A stretch of DNA of 64,000 nt from Actinomadura xylanilytica (GTDB lineage: Bacteria > Actinomycetota > Actinomycetes > Streptosporangiales > Streptosporangiaceae), in assembly GCF_030283145.1 (NCBI RefSeq), contig NZ_JASNWE010000001.1, positions 1,363,751 to 1,427,750 of the forward strand, read 5' to 3'. The number at the start of each line of letters is the position of its first letter. Position 1 is the first letter of the stretch. Made by a program: the position numbers and the translations under genes. Of this stretch, positions 16,512 to 25,170 are shown piece after piece. The notes below the pieces were generated by a model. That model saw only the letters and a list, made by a program, of their open reading frames with translations, searched no databases and was not told where the DNA came from.

Positions 16512-17355
16512 GCCAGCGGGGCCCGGCCACCGCAGCGCCCGCGTCCTCGCAGCGGGCCCGCAGCTCGCGGTCGGCCGTCACCACCAGGTGAACGGTGCCG
16601 GGCTCGGGGCTCGACACCAGTTCGACGATCCGGTCGTCACCGCTTCCGGGCGCGGCCACCACGCGCACGGCGTCCGACGGCTCGGCCGCGACGCCGCGGG
16701 CCGCGCCCTCCACGACCAGGACCAGGTCGGGGAACGTCCGGTCGAACGGGACCAGGCCGGGCGGGACGCCGGTGAGGCCGTCCTTCAGCGCGGTGAGGTC
16801 GTCGCGCAGGCGCGCGTTGGCGCCGGCCCGGTCCTTCCACCAGCCGTCCGCGCGGGACCCGACGACGTTCGCCGCGTCCACCACCAGAACCAGCCTGAGC
16901 ATCGCCTCGCGCAGCGCCGGCCAGGTCCGGGCGAACGGCGCGAACAGCCGCCGCGACCCGACCTCGTCCACCGGCACCCACGCGGCCTTGCGGGTCTCGA
17001 ACGAGGCGGGCTTGACGTGCGGCCGGGCGTCCACCGAGCCGATGACCGACGCGTAGTCCCAGTCGCCGTGATCCTCCACGAGCAGCCCGTGCACGCGGAC
17101 GGTACCGACGTCGAGCGTGCACTCCTCGGACGTCTCGCGCAGCGCGGCCTCGATCTTGTCCTCGCCGCTGTGCCGTCCGCCGCCGAACATGCCCCACGTC
17201 CCGCCGCCCTGCCCCCACCACGCGCGCTGCTGGAGCAGCAGCCGGGTCACGCCGTCGGCGGGGTCGTGGTGGCTGAGCAGCAGGCCGGCCGCGCCGAACC
17301 TGCCCCAGTGCGTGTGGCCGAGGCCGCAGCGCGCCCAGCCGTCCCCGTCTCCCAT
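16483..17355 (-). CDS. NUDIX hydrolase fused to NYN/PIN-like domain
   Basis: A 290-residue two-domain protein. The N-terminal ~140 residues form a NUDIX domain whose box is recognisable as GRHSGEDKIEAALRETSEEC, the G-x5-E-x7-RE-x2-EE core. A second domain begins at LVLVVDAANVVGSRADGWWKDRAGA, typical of NYN/PIN-like nucleases, with acidic residues at VVDAAN, FPDLVLVVEG and VVTADRELR. The fusion suggests coupling of nucleotide or RNA-cap-like hydrolysis with RNA cleavage. Substrates cannot be predicted. The start at 17355 gives the normal beginning of a NUDIX domain. Confidence 0.85.
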   Translation of the reverse strand: MGDGDGWARCGLGHTHWGRFGAAGLLLSHHDPADGVTRLLLQQRAWWGQGGGTWGMFGGGRHSGEDKIEAALRETSEECTLDVGTVRVHGLLVEDHGDWDYASVIGSVDARPHVKPASFETRKAAWVPVDEVGSRRLFAPFARTWPALREAMLRLVLVVDAANVVGSRADGWWKDRAGANARLRDDLTALKDGLTGVPPGLVPFDRTFPDLVLVVEGAARGVAAEPSDAVRVVAAPGSGDDRIVELVSSPEPGTVHLVVTADRELRARCEDAGAAVAGPRWLTERLPSRR

Positions 17356-17646
17356 GGGGCGACGATATCGCTCGGCCGAGACCGCCACGGGAGGACGGGT
17401 CCTGCCCTCCGGCCGGCCGGCTGACCTGCACCTGCGCTGCACCGTCACGGCACCTGCGGGCGCCCCGGCCGGACCAGGACGGCCATCGGCGCGGTGATCG
17501 GCGACGCGCGCGGGCGTCCCGTCGCGCAGGCCGGCTGCGGCGTGCCGCGCGACCAGGTGTCCGCCCACTGGCCTCGTCCTCCAGGGGGACCTCGGCTGGA
17601 CTCCGGGTGGAGGGGCCGCCGGGCACCGAACGCATAGGCTTGGTCC

Positions 17647-19350
17647 ATGGTGGATCCCGGCACAGTCGTCAACGTCATCAAGCAGGCCCGCGACCGGCGG
17701 ACGGCACCGCTGATCCTGGAACTCGACCTCACCGACGGCCTGGTCGAGTCCCCGCCGGCCGATCCGCTCTCGGCGGTCCTGTCCATGCGCCGCAACCACC
17801 TCCGGGACGTGCTGGAGGGCCTGCGCCGCGCCCGCGCCGACAGCCGGGTGCGCGCTCTGGTCGTCAAGGTCGCCGGCGGCATCGGCCTGGCCCGGGCGCA
17901 GGAGCTGCGCGAGGCCGTCCGGGCGGTGCGCGAGGCGGGCAAGCTCACCGTCGCGTGGGCCGAGACGTTCGGTGAGGGCGGGCACGGCACCGTCCCCTTC
18001 TTCCTGGCCACCGGGTTCGACCGCGTCTACCTCCAGCCGACGGGCGAGGTCGGGCTGACCGGGCTCGCGCTCGAAGAGCCGTTCTTCGCGGGCGCGCTGG
18101 AGAAGGCGGGCGTCCAGCCGCGCTTCGCCAAGCGGTACGAGTACAAGACCATGGCCAACACGTTCATGGAGAAGACCTACACGCCCGAGCACCAGGAGTC
18201 GTCGCAGCGGCTGGTGACCTCCCTCGGCGAGCAGATCACCGCCGGCATCGCCGCGGCCCGCGGGCTGTCCGCGGCCAAGGTCCGCGAGCTGACCGACCGG
18301 GGCCCGCTGCTGGCCGCCGAGGCGCTGGAGGCGGGCCTGGTCGACCGGCTCGGCTACCGCGACGAGGTCTACGCCGACCTGCGTGCGGAGTTCGGCGAGC
18401 CGGCGCAGCTCAGGTTCGTCTCCCGCTACAACCGCACCCACGGGCTGGCCAAGCGGCTCCCGCAGCCCGGCCGGCAGGACGTCGTCGCGCTGATCAACGG
18501 GCAGGGCCCGATCCGGCTCGGGCGCAGCGGACGCGGTGGCCCGCTGCCGAGCCAGGGCCCCGCGATCGGCGCCGACACCATCGGCGCCGCGCTCCGCGCC
18601 GCCGTCCGCGACGAGCGGGTCAAGGCGATCGTGTTCCGGGTGAACAGCCCGGGCGGGTCGGCGGTGGCCTCCGACGCGATCTGGCGCGAGGTGGTGCTGG
18701 CCCGCGAGGCGGGCACCCCGGTCATCGTGTCGATGGGCGACGTGGCGGCGTCCGGCGGCTACTACGTCGCGATGGCGGCCGACACGATCGTCGCGCAGCC
18801 CGGCACCATCACCGGCTCGATCGGCGTGGTGGTCGGGAAGGCCGTGGTCAACGGCCTGCTGGAGCGGGTCGGCATCGGGCTCGGCAGCGTCGCCGACGGC
18901 GAGCACGCCCGGATGTTCAGCTCCACCAAGGACTTCAGCGACTCGGAGTGGGAGCGGGTCAACGCCTCGCTCGACCAGATCTACGAGGACTTCACCGCCA
19001 AGGTGGCGCGGGGCCGCGACCTGTCCCGCGAGCGCGTGCACGAGCTGGCCCGCGGCCGGGTCTGGACCGGCGCCGACGCGCGGGAGCGCGGCCTGGTGGA
19101 CGAGCTCGGCGGCCTCGAACTGGCCCTCGACCTCGCCCGTAAGAAGGGCGGGCTGCCGGTGAACGCGCCGGTCCGGTCCTACCCGCACAGCTCGCCGCTG
19201 GAGCGGCTCCGCCCGCCCGAGTCCAGCGAGGACCGCACCGCCGCGAGCGCCCGGTTCGACGGCTGGGGCTCCCTCGGCGGCGTCGCGGCGCGCCTCGGCC
19301 TGCCCGCCGCGGGCCCGCTCACCCTCCCGGGCTCCTGGGAGATCCGCTGA
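17647..19350 (+). CDS. sppA: Signal peptide peptidase SppA (S49)
   Basis: A 567-residue long-form SppA with two tandem S49 halves. The catalytic dyad is visible: Lys167 in KRYEYKTMANTF in the N-terminal half, and Ser369 in DVAASGGYYVAMAAD in the C-terminal half. The flanking ITGSIGVV is conserved. SppA degrades cleaved signal peptides at the membrane. No clear N-terminal membrane anchor is visible in this version, so membrane association would be peripheral. The stop overlaps a CTG that is the likely start of the flavin reductase. Confidence 0.9.
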   Translation: MVDPGTVVNVIKQARDRRTAPLILELDLTDGLVESPPADPLSAVLSMRRNHLRDVLEGLRRARADSRVRALVVKVAGGIGLARAQELREAVRAVREAGKLTVAWAETFGEGGHGTVPFFLATGFDRVYLQPTGEVGLTGLALEEPFFAGALEKAGVQPRFAKRYEYKTMANTFMEKTYTPEHQESSQRLVTSLGEQITAGIAAARGLSAAKVRELTDRGPLLAAEALEAGLVDRLGYRDEVYADLRAEFGEPAQLRFVSRYNRTHGLAKRLPQPGRQDVVALINGQGPIRLGRSGRGGPLPSQGPAIGADTIGAALRAAVRDERVKAIVFRVNSPGGSAVASDAIWREVVLAREAGTPVIVSMGDVAASGGYYVAMAADTIVAQPGTITGSIGVVVGKAVVNGLLERVGIGLGSVADGEHARMFSSTKDFSDSEWERVNASLDQIYEDFTAKVARGRDLSRERVHELARGRVWTGADARERGLVDELGGLELALDLARKKGGLPVNAPVRSYPHSSPLERLRPPESSEDRTAASARFDGWGSLGGVAARLGLPAAGPLTLPGSWEIR

Positions 19351-19859
19351 ACGCCGCGGGCACCGGGCCCGGCCACCGCCCCGTCGACTTCACCGAGGCG
19401 GTCGGCGGCTTCGCGACCGGGGTGGTCGTGCTGACCGTCCGGGACGGGCGCGACGACCTCGGCACGACGGTGACGTCGTTCATGTCGGTGTCGCTCGCCC
19501 CGCCGATGGTGCTGGTCGGGGTGGGATCGGACTCCTACCTCAGCGAGGTGCTCGGCCGGCAGGACCGGTGGGCGGCGACCGTGCTGAGCGAGAAGCAGCG
19601 CGCGCTCGCGGGGCGCTTCGCCGCCGCGGGGCGGCCGAGCGCCCGGCTGCTGCTGGCGAGCGAGCCGCACCACCGGGGCCCGCTGTCGGACGCGCTGATC
19701 CCCGGCGACGGCCTGGCGTCGGTGGAGTGCGAGACCCGGCAGCGGATCGAGGCCGGCGACCACATGCTGTTCGTCGCCGAGGTCCTGTCGGCCGACTACA
19801 TCGCCCGGCGGCGCGGGCCGCTGATCCGGGTGAACGGCCGCTACCTCGCCCCGTCCTGA
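19347..19859 (+). CDS. Flavin reductase family protein, probable CTG start
   Basis: A flavin-reductase-like FMN-binding protein (HpaC/RutF-like), about 170 residues. The conserved opening helix ([21 protein letters not shown]) begins upstream of the first GTG in frame at 19422. No ATG, GTG or TTG precedes that helix. CTG at 19347 overlaps the SppA stop as CTGA, mimicking the ATGA/GTGA couplings elsewhere in the window, so it is my preferred start. Other conserved parts are [20 protein letters not shown] and RVNGRYL. It would supply reduced flavin to a monooxygenase, but none is adjacent. Confidence 0.8.
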   Translation: MNAAGTGPGHRPVDFTEAVGGFATGVVVLTVRDGRDDLGTTVTSFMSVSLAPPMVLVGVGSDSYLSEVLGRQDRWAATVLSEKQRALAGRFAAAGRPSARLLLASEPHHRGPLSDALIPGDGLASVECETRQRIEAGDHMLFVAEVLSADYIARRRGPLIRVNGRYLAPS

Positions 19860-21016
19860 CGGCGGCCGGCCTTCCAGACCGCGGCGACCTGGGGGACGCC
19901 GGGACGGTAGGCGAGGTGGATGTGCGACGGGGCGTCCAGCACCAGCACGTCGGCGCGGGCGCCGGGCCCCAGCCGGCCGACGTCGCCGCGGCGCAGCGCG
20001 CGCGCCCCGCCGGCGGTCGCGCCCCACACCGCCTCCGCCGGGGTCATGCCCATGTCGCGGACGGCGACCGCGATGCAGAACGCCATGCTGGAGCTGTAGC
20101 AGGAGCCGGGGTTGCAGTCCGTCGCGAGGGCGACCGTGGCGCCCGCGTCGATGAGGCGGCGCGCATCCGGGTAGGGCTGGCGGGTGGAGAACTCCACGCC
20201 CGGCAGCAGCGTCGCGACGGTCCGCGAGCCCGCCAGGGCGTCCACGTCGGCGTCGCTGAGGAAGGTGCAGTGGTCGGCGGACGCGGCGTCCAGCTCGACC
20301 GCGAGCCGCACCCCCGGCCCCGCGGTCAGCTGGTTGGCGTGCACGCGGGGGGTCAGTCCGGCGCGGCGGCCCGCCTCCAGCACCTCGCGGGCCTGGTCCT
20401 CGTCGAAGGCCCCCTTCTCGCAGAACGCGTCGATCCAGCGCGCGTGCGGGGCGCACGCGGCGAGCATGCCGGTGGAGACCAGCCGCGTGTACGCCGCGGT
20501 GTCGCCGTCGTACTCGGGCGGCACCACGTGCGCGCCGAGGAAGGTCACCTCGTCGGCGGCCTCGGCCGCGATCCGCACGGCGCGCTCCTCCTGCTCGACG
20601 CTGAGCCCGTACCCGGACTTGCACTCGACGGTCGTGGTGCCCTGCCGTGCCATCTCGGCGACGAGGCTGCGCAGGTTGGCGCGCAGCTCGCCGTCGGTGG
20701 CGGCGCGGGTCCGGGCGACCGTGGTGCGGATGCCTCCGGCGGCGTACGGCCGGCCGCTCATCCGGGCCGCGAACTCCTCGGCGCGCTCGCCCGCGAACAC
20801 CAGGTGCGCGTGCGAGTCCACGAACCCCGGCAGCACCGCCCGTCCCGCCGCGTCGTAGGCGTCGTCGGCCATGGGCGCGTCCGCCGACGGGCCGGTCCAG
20901 GCGATCCGCCCGTCCTCGATCACCAGCGCCGCGTCGCGCAGCACCTCCAGCGGGCCCTCGCCGAGGCCCGGCTCGTTGGTGACCAGTTCCCCGATGTTCG
21001 CGATGAGGGTGCTCAC
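19841..21016 (-). CDS. hutI: Imidazolonepropionase
   Basis: A 391-residue amidohydrolase converting 4-imidazolone-5-propionate to N-formimino-L-glutamate, third step of histidine degradation. Evidence includes the metal motif [43 protein letters not shown] and [11 protein letters not shown]. It is separated by 13 kb or more from the other hut genes. Nevertheless an inverted repeat 55-70 bp upstream (21071-21086) matches the one between hutH and the IclR regulator, which links it to the same regulon. Its 3' end overlaps the convergent flavin reductase gene by 19 nt. Confidence 0.95.
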   Translation of the reverse strand: MSTLIANIGELVTNEPGLGEGPLEVLRDAALVIEDGRIAWTGPSADAPMADDAYDAAGRAVLPGFVDSHAHLVFAGERAEEFAARMSGRPYAAGGIRTTVARTRAATDGELRANLRSLVAEMARQGTTTVECKSGYGLSVEQEERAVRIAAEAADEVTFLGAHVVPPEYDGDTAAYTRLVSTGMLAACAPHARWIDAFCEKGAFDEDQAREVLEAGRRAGLTPRVHANQLTAGPGVRLAVELDAASADHCTFLSDADVDALAGSRTVATLLPGVEFSTRQPYPDARRLIDAGATVALATDCNPGSCYSSSMAFCIAVAVRDMGMTPAEAVWGATAGGARALRRGDVGRLGPGARADVLVLDAPSHIHLAYRPGVPQVAAVWKAGRRQDGAR

Positions 21017-21070
21017 CGGTCCAGGATCGCATCCCGGACGCCGGCGGCAGGGGGGCCGGCGGCCGTGTCC

Positions 21071-21086
21071 GTCTCAGATCCGAGAC
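21071..21086. promoter_or_regulatory. Candidate HutR (IclR) operator upstream of hutI
   Basis: Perfect inverted repeat GTCTC-AGATCC-GAGAC, 55 bp before the hutI start. The hutH/iclR intergenic region carries GTCTC-ACATAC-GAGAC at the same kind of distance. Shared arms and spacing at two unlinked hut promoters make it a convincing candidate operator. Confidence 0.75.
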
Positions 21087-21122
21087 ACCTGGACGGCCCG
21101 CGGCGGGTGTATCGTCCCGGCC

Positions 21123-21215
21123 GGAGGCGAACGGGCGCCTGGTGGCCCTCACGGTCTTCAAAACCGATGGTCCCGAGCATCTCGGGACGGCGGGTTCGAT
21201 TCCCGCTCGCCTCCG
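21123..21215 (+). tRNA. selC: tRNA-Sec (anticodon TCA)
   Basis: A 93-nt tRNA with the selenocysteine architecture. The acceptor stem has 8 bp (GGAGGCGA with TCGCCTCC, discriminator G). The anticodon loop CTTCAAA has anticodon TCA. The variable arm is long (TGGTCCCGAGCATCTCGGGAC region). The T-arm is GCGGG-TTCGATT-CCCGC. This implies that the organism makes selenoproteins; selA, selB and selD are not in this window. It stands alone between hutI and the aquaporin gene. Confidence 0.95.
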
Positions 21216-21290
21216 CTCCCCGGATCCGCGGCGGCCCTCCGCGAATGCGGCGTCGCCACCGACCTTCGCTGAACGGTGCGGCGAGCCGAC

Positions 21291-22163
21291 TCACCGGGCC
21301 GGCGCACCCGAAGCGCCCGCCGGGTCCGGTGAGCCCGGAGCATCCGGTGAGGCCGGAGCGTCCGGGGAGCCCGGAGCATCCGACGCGGCCGACGCGGGCG
21401 GCTCGGTGGGGCCGCCGGAGTCCGGCGGGGGCGGGGGCTCGGCCGGCAGCGGGTCGCCCGGGACCCGCGGTTGGAAGAAGAGGTGGACGGCGGCGGCGAT
21501 GACCGCGCCGACCAGCGGGGCGACGATGAACAGCCAGACCTGGTGCAGGGCCGTCCCGCCGGTGACGACGGCGGGGCCGAGGCTCCGGGCCGGGTTGACC
21601 GACGTCCCGGTGATCGGGATGCCGAGGAGGTGGACGCTGGTGAGCGCCAGGCCGATGACGACGCCGGCGACGGCGGTGATGGCCGCCCTGCTCGTCATCG
21701 CCAGGACGGCGAACACGAACAGCCCGGTGAGGACGACCTCGGCGAGGAACGCGCCGCCGAGGCTGATCCGGATCGGGCTCTCGGCGCCCCAGCCGTTGGT
21801 GCCGAGCCCGGTCACGGGCTTGCTGTAGAGCGGTGAGGCCCGGACGGTCGCCCAGAGCAGCAGCGCGCCGAGGATGCCGCCGATGAACTGGGCGATCCAG
21901 TAGCCGGCGGCGTCGAGCGGCTTGAGCCGGCCGACGAGCAGGGTGCCCAGGGTGACGGCGGGGTTGACGTGGCAGCCCGAGATCGGCCCGATCGCGTAGA
22001 CCAGGACGAGGAGCACGAGGCCGAACGTCAGCGCGGTCGCGACCACTCCGGCGGAGAAGCTCCGGCCGGTGACCCCGAAGCCGAACGACAGGGTCGCCAC
22101 GCCCACCCCGAAGTACACCAGGAGCAGCGTCCCCAGGAGTTCCGCCGTGACTTTCCTGACCAC
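21291..22163 (-). CDS. MIP-family aquaporin/glycerol channel
   Basis: A 290-residue channel with six membrane helices and both half-helix NPA motifs, HVNPAVTLG (residues ~50-58) and TSVNPARSLGPA (~174-185). The GTG start (VVRKVTAELLG) is chosen because GAAGGAGG lies just upstream; a longer form from 22226 would add a hydrophilic tail. After the last helix the protein ends in ~60 residues of Pro/Ser/Gly/Ala-rich repeats (DAPGSPDAPASPDAPG). The arginine after the second NPA is present. The precise substrate (water or small solutes) is not determined. Confidence 0.92.
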   Translation of the reverse strand: MVRKVTAELLGTLLLVYFGVGVATLSFGFGVTGRSFSAGVVATALTFGLVLLVLVYAIGPISGCHVNPAVTLGTLLVGRLKPLDAAGYWIAQFIGGILGALLLWATVRASPLYSKPVTGLGTNGWGAESPIRISLGGAFLAEVVLTGLFVFAVLAMTSRAAITAVAGVVIGLALTSVHLLGIPITGTSVNPARSLGPAVVTGGTALHQVWLFIVAPLVGAVIAAAVHLFFQPRVPGDPLPAEPPPPPDSGGPTEPPASAASDAPGSPDAPASPDAPGSPDPAGASGAPAR

Positions 22164-22376
22164 GGGCTCCTCCTTCGCCGAGGACTTCGGTTCCTCCCCA
22201 CCTACCCGGGCGGGTTCCCGGGCCAAGCTCCGAGTGATCGTTCATGGACGAGTCTTGGCGCTGCTTTACCTCCGCCACCCCGCCGCCGTCCCCCTCCTTT
22301 CCCAGCGGGGAGCCGCGCCGGCCTGCACCGTCGGGGCCGGCCACCGGTCCGGCGGCGGTTCTCGCGGGGCGCCCGC

Positions 22377-23600
22377 TCAGCCGGGCCGCAGGCGGGGGGC
22401 GAGGGAGACCATGGCCCCCATCAGGATGAGGAACACGAGCATCGCCGCCCGCAGCCCGGTCGTCTCGGCGATGCCGCCCATGATGGGCGGCCCGGCGAGG
22501 AACCCGACGTAGCCGACGGTGGAGACGGCGGCGATCGACAGGCCGGGCCGGTCGGGCGCGAACCGGGCGGCGTGGCTGAAGGCGACCGGGACGACGGCGG
22601 CCAGCCCGAGCCCGATCAGGGCGTAGCCCGCCAGGCCGGCGTGCGGGTTCGGCAGCGCGATCGCGAGGACGGAGCCGCAGCCGGCGAGGACGGCGCAGCC
22701 GAGGACGAACCGGTCGGCGCCCGCGAAGGCGCGCACCCGGTCGGCGGCCAGCCGGCCCGCCACCATGCCGGCCGAGAAGACCGCGAACCCCGTGGCGGCG
22801 GCCCCGGCCGACGAGTCGGCGACGTCGTGCAGGTAGACCGAGCCCCAGTCGTTCATCAGCCCCTCCCCCATCAGCGCGCAGAACGCGATGAGGCCGGCCG
22901 GCCACAGCTCCCGGGTGGGCAGGGCGAGGAAGGGCGAGTCGTCGGTCTTGGGCGCGTCGGGCAGCAGGAAGAACGTCGCCCCGGCGCACACGAAGGACAG
23001 CACGATCGCGATGGTCAGGAGATGCGCCCCGACGCTGACGCCCGCGGAGGCGGCCAGGCCGCCGGCTGCCGCGCCGACGACAGCGCCGAGGCTGAACATG
23101 GCGTGGAACCCGCCGAGGACGGGACGGCCGTAGGCCCGCTCGACCAGGACTCCCTGGGTGTTCATGGCGACGTCCACGGTGCTGTTGCCGATCGCGAACA
23201 CCGCCAGGATCGCGGTCAGCCAGGCCAGCCCGGGGGCCAGCGCGATCACCGGCATCGCGCCCAGGTAGAGGGCGGCGCCGCCGACCATCACCCGCCGGCT
23301 GCCCCAGCGGGCCACCAGGCCGCCCGCCAGCGGCAGGCCGGCGAAGGCTCCGGCGGCGAGGCCGGCCAGCGCCACGGCCAGCCCCCCGTCGGACATCCCC
23401 AGGCCGTCTCGCACGGCCGGCACCCGCGCGGCCCAGGAGGCGAACGCGGTGCCGTTCACGAAGAAGACGCCGCTGACCGCGGCCCGCGCCGCCCGCTTGC
23501 GCACGGCGGGCAGTGCGGCATACGCCCTGGCCGGGTGATCCGGGTCTGGACCGTTCGCGTCTATGGCGCGGGCGGCGCCCTCGATCTCGCCTCTGGCCAC
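22377..23600 (-). CDS. MFS transporter
   Basis: A 407-residue major facilitator transporter with about twelve helices. The GTG start has GGGAGGG upstream. The helix 2-3 loop carries GGLVARWGSRRVMVGG, the MFS loop motif. The first 45 residues are hydrophilic. The FFVNGTAFASWAARVPAVRDGLGMSDGGLAVAL beginning resembles the YbjJ/fucose-permease-like branch of small-molecule exporters. The substrate is unknown and no regulator is adjacent. Confidence 0.9.
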   Translation of the reverse strand: MARGEIEGAARAIDANGPDPDHPARAYAALPAVRKRAARAAVSGVFFVNGTAFASWAARVPAVRDGLGMSDGGLAVALAGLAAGAFAGLPLAGGLVARWGSRRVMVGGAALYLGAMPVIALAPGLAWLTAILAVFAIGNSTVDVAMNTQGVLVERAYGRPVLGGFHAMFSLGAVVGAAAGGLAASAGVSVGAHLLTIAIVLSFVCAGATFFLLPDAPKTDDSPFLALPTRELWPAGLIAFCALMGEGLMNDWGSVYLHDVADSSAGAAATGFAVFSAGMVAGRLAADRVRAFAGADRFVLGCAVLAGCGSVLAIALPNPHAGLAGYALIGLGLAAVVPVAFSHAARFAPDRPGLSIAAVSTVGYVGFLAGPPIMGGIAETTGLRAAMLVFLILMGAMVSLAPRLRPG

Positions 23601-23977
23601 GGTTTTCCCTCCCTCGGGTACTTCGTTGGCACGGGCTCACGCTGCGGCCCGTCGCAGTCTCGGTACGGGGTTCCGAAATCGAACGCGCCGCGTCCGTCCA
23701 TCAGGACCGGTGGAGCACAGGGGCGGACGCGCGCCGTCTGGACACTCGTTCGGGGTCCCGGGGGCCGGCGCGCTCGGCACCGGCCCGCGGGCGGGGATCT
23801 CTCGGCGGCCGGATGCCCTCCCGGACCCCGGAGCGGGTCCGGCGGCCCTTCCGGGCACCGGTCGCATCGCCGGGCGGTGTGCCGCGGCGAGACTGGCGGG
23901 ACCGTTCCACCTGGACCGGTCCGAGGCCCTGCCCCGGGGGCCGGAGTGCGCTCCGCCACCGGGGTCAGGGCCGGCGG
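23601..23977. other. 377-bp intergenic region with terminator-like hairpin
   Basis: The region lies between the 5' end of the MFS gene and the 3' end of the epimerase gene, both leftward. It holds CCGGACCC/GGGTCCGG at 23821-23828/23835-23842 with a 6-nt loop, downstream of the epimerase and a plausible terminator. The remainder up to 23600 should contain the MFS promoter. I see no gene. Confidence 0.5.
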
Positions 23978-24985
23978 TCAGAGCTGCTCGACGCGCTCAC
24001 GGCGGAAGACGGCGGTGGTCGAGGGGAGTTCGGGGAAGGCGCCGAGCCTGTCGGTGAGCTCCTTGAGCGCCTTGTCGAGCGCGACGCTGGGCCGGAACCC
24101 GATGTCGCGGATCTTGGAGATGTCGGCCACCAGCCGGAAGCTGTCCTCCAGCTGGGAGGTGTCGGCCTGGAGCTGGGCGGGACGGCCCGTGGCGGCGGCC
24201 ACGGCGTCGGCGAGCTCGCGCATGGACACCTCCGTCCCGCTGCCGAGGTTGTAGATCTCGCCGGCGGTGCCGGCGTCGGCCAGGGTGATCAGCGCCGCGC
24301 ACAGGTCGGCGACGTGGATGAAGTCGCGGGTCTTGCGGTCGATGTCCCCGACCACCGGGATCGGGAGCTCGTTGAGCTGCCAGCGCAGGAACTGCGACAC
24401 CTCGCCGCCGGCGGTGCGCGGGTCCTCGCCCGGCCCGTAGATCACGAACGACCGGCCGATCACCACCGGCAGGCCGATGGCCTCGTGCAGGCTGCGCAGG
24501 GTCAGTTCCCCCGACAGCTTGGACGCGCCGTAGGGCAGGAACGGCCGGATGGGGTGCTCCTCGGTGATGGGGCACGTCCGCGGGGTGCCGTACACGATCG
24601 CCGAGGAGAGGTAGACCAGCCGGCGCACGCCGAGTTCGACGCAGGCGTTGCCCACATTGCAGGTTCCGAGGCCGTTGACCTGGAAATCGAATCGGGGGTA
24701 TTCGACGGAGAGGGTGCCGCTCGCGTTTCCGGCGAGATGGAAGACCGTGTCGACGTTCCGCAGCGCCAGGAGCGTCTCGCCATAGTCCCGTACGTCCGCG
24801 CGCATGTGCCGGACGCCGGGCAGCGCGGCCAGTTCCGGCGACGGCGGGGCGAGGTCGACCACGACCACGCTTTTACCGATGTCGGCCAGCGCGGCGACGA
24901 GATTTCTGCCGACGAAGCCGGACCCTCCGGTGACGGCGACGTCGGCGTTCTCTAGGGAGGAGGATTCCAGGAATGTTCTACCCAT
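23978..24985 (-). CDS. NAD-dependent epimerase/dehydratase (extended SDR)
   Basis: A 335-residue nucleotide-sugar-type extended SDR. The dinucleotide site is TGGSGFVGRN (residues ~19-28). NAD-binding Asp is in VVVVDLAP. The catalytic triad region is LSSAIVYG with PYGASKLSGE (Tyr-x3-Lys). C-terminal substrate-binding segments are DFIHVADL and IYNLGSGTEVSM. The ATG has a GGAG site 8 nt upstream. With the DegT aminotransferase 185 bp upstream on the same strand it probably takes part in making an amino or deoxy sugar, or a related polyhydroxy compound. Substrate is not identifiable and no glycosyltransferase is near. Confidence 0.9.
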   Translation of the reverse strand: MGRTFLESSSLENADVAVTGGSGFVGRNLVAALADIGKSVVVVDLAPPSPELAALPGVRHMRADVRDYGETLLALRNVDTVFHLAGNASGTLSVEYPRFDFQVNGLGTCNVGNACVELGVRRLVYLSSAIVYGTPRTCPITEEHPIRPFLPYGASKLSGELTLRSLHEAIGLPVVIGRSFVIYGPGEDPRTAGGEVSQFLRWQLNELPIPVVGDIDRKTRDFIHVADLCAALITLADAGTAGEIYNLGSGTEVSMRELADAVAAATGRPAQLQADTSQLEDSFRLVADISKIRDIGFRPSVALDKALKELTDRLGAFPELPSTTAVFRRERVEQL

Positions 24986-25170
24986 GATGAAACTCCAGCT
25001 CTCACTTGCCCGGCTCGCGGGCGAGGGGGGAACAGGGGGTGGGGGAAGACGGGAAAGGCGACTATCGAGTCCTTTCTCTGCGGGCTTCGATCGCCGTTCG
25101 CACGGCGTCGACCGGGGATGCGGCGGTCACCGGGGCGGCCGGTCGGCCGGCGTCCGGTGGCCACCGCCGG

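Noticed and set aside
21123..21300. tRNA-Sec as an integration site for a mobile element.
   Set aside because: There is no integrase, no direct repeat of the tRNA 3' end was noticed, and downstream genes are ordinary chromosomal types.
22163..22226. A longer aquaporin start at 22226.
   Set aside because: GAAGGAGG lies directly before the GTG at 22163, and the added residues are hydrophilic and not family-like.
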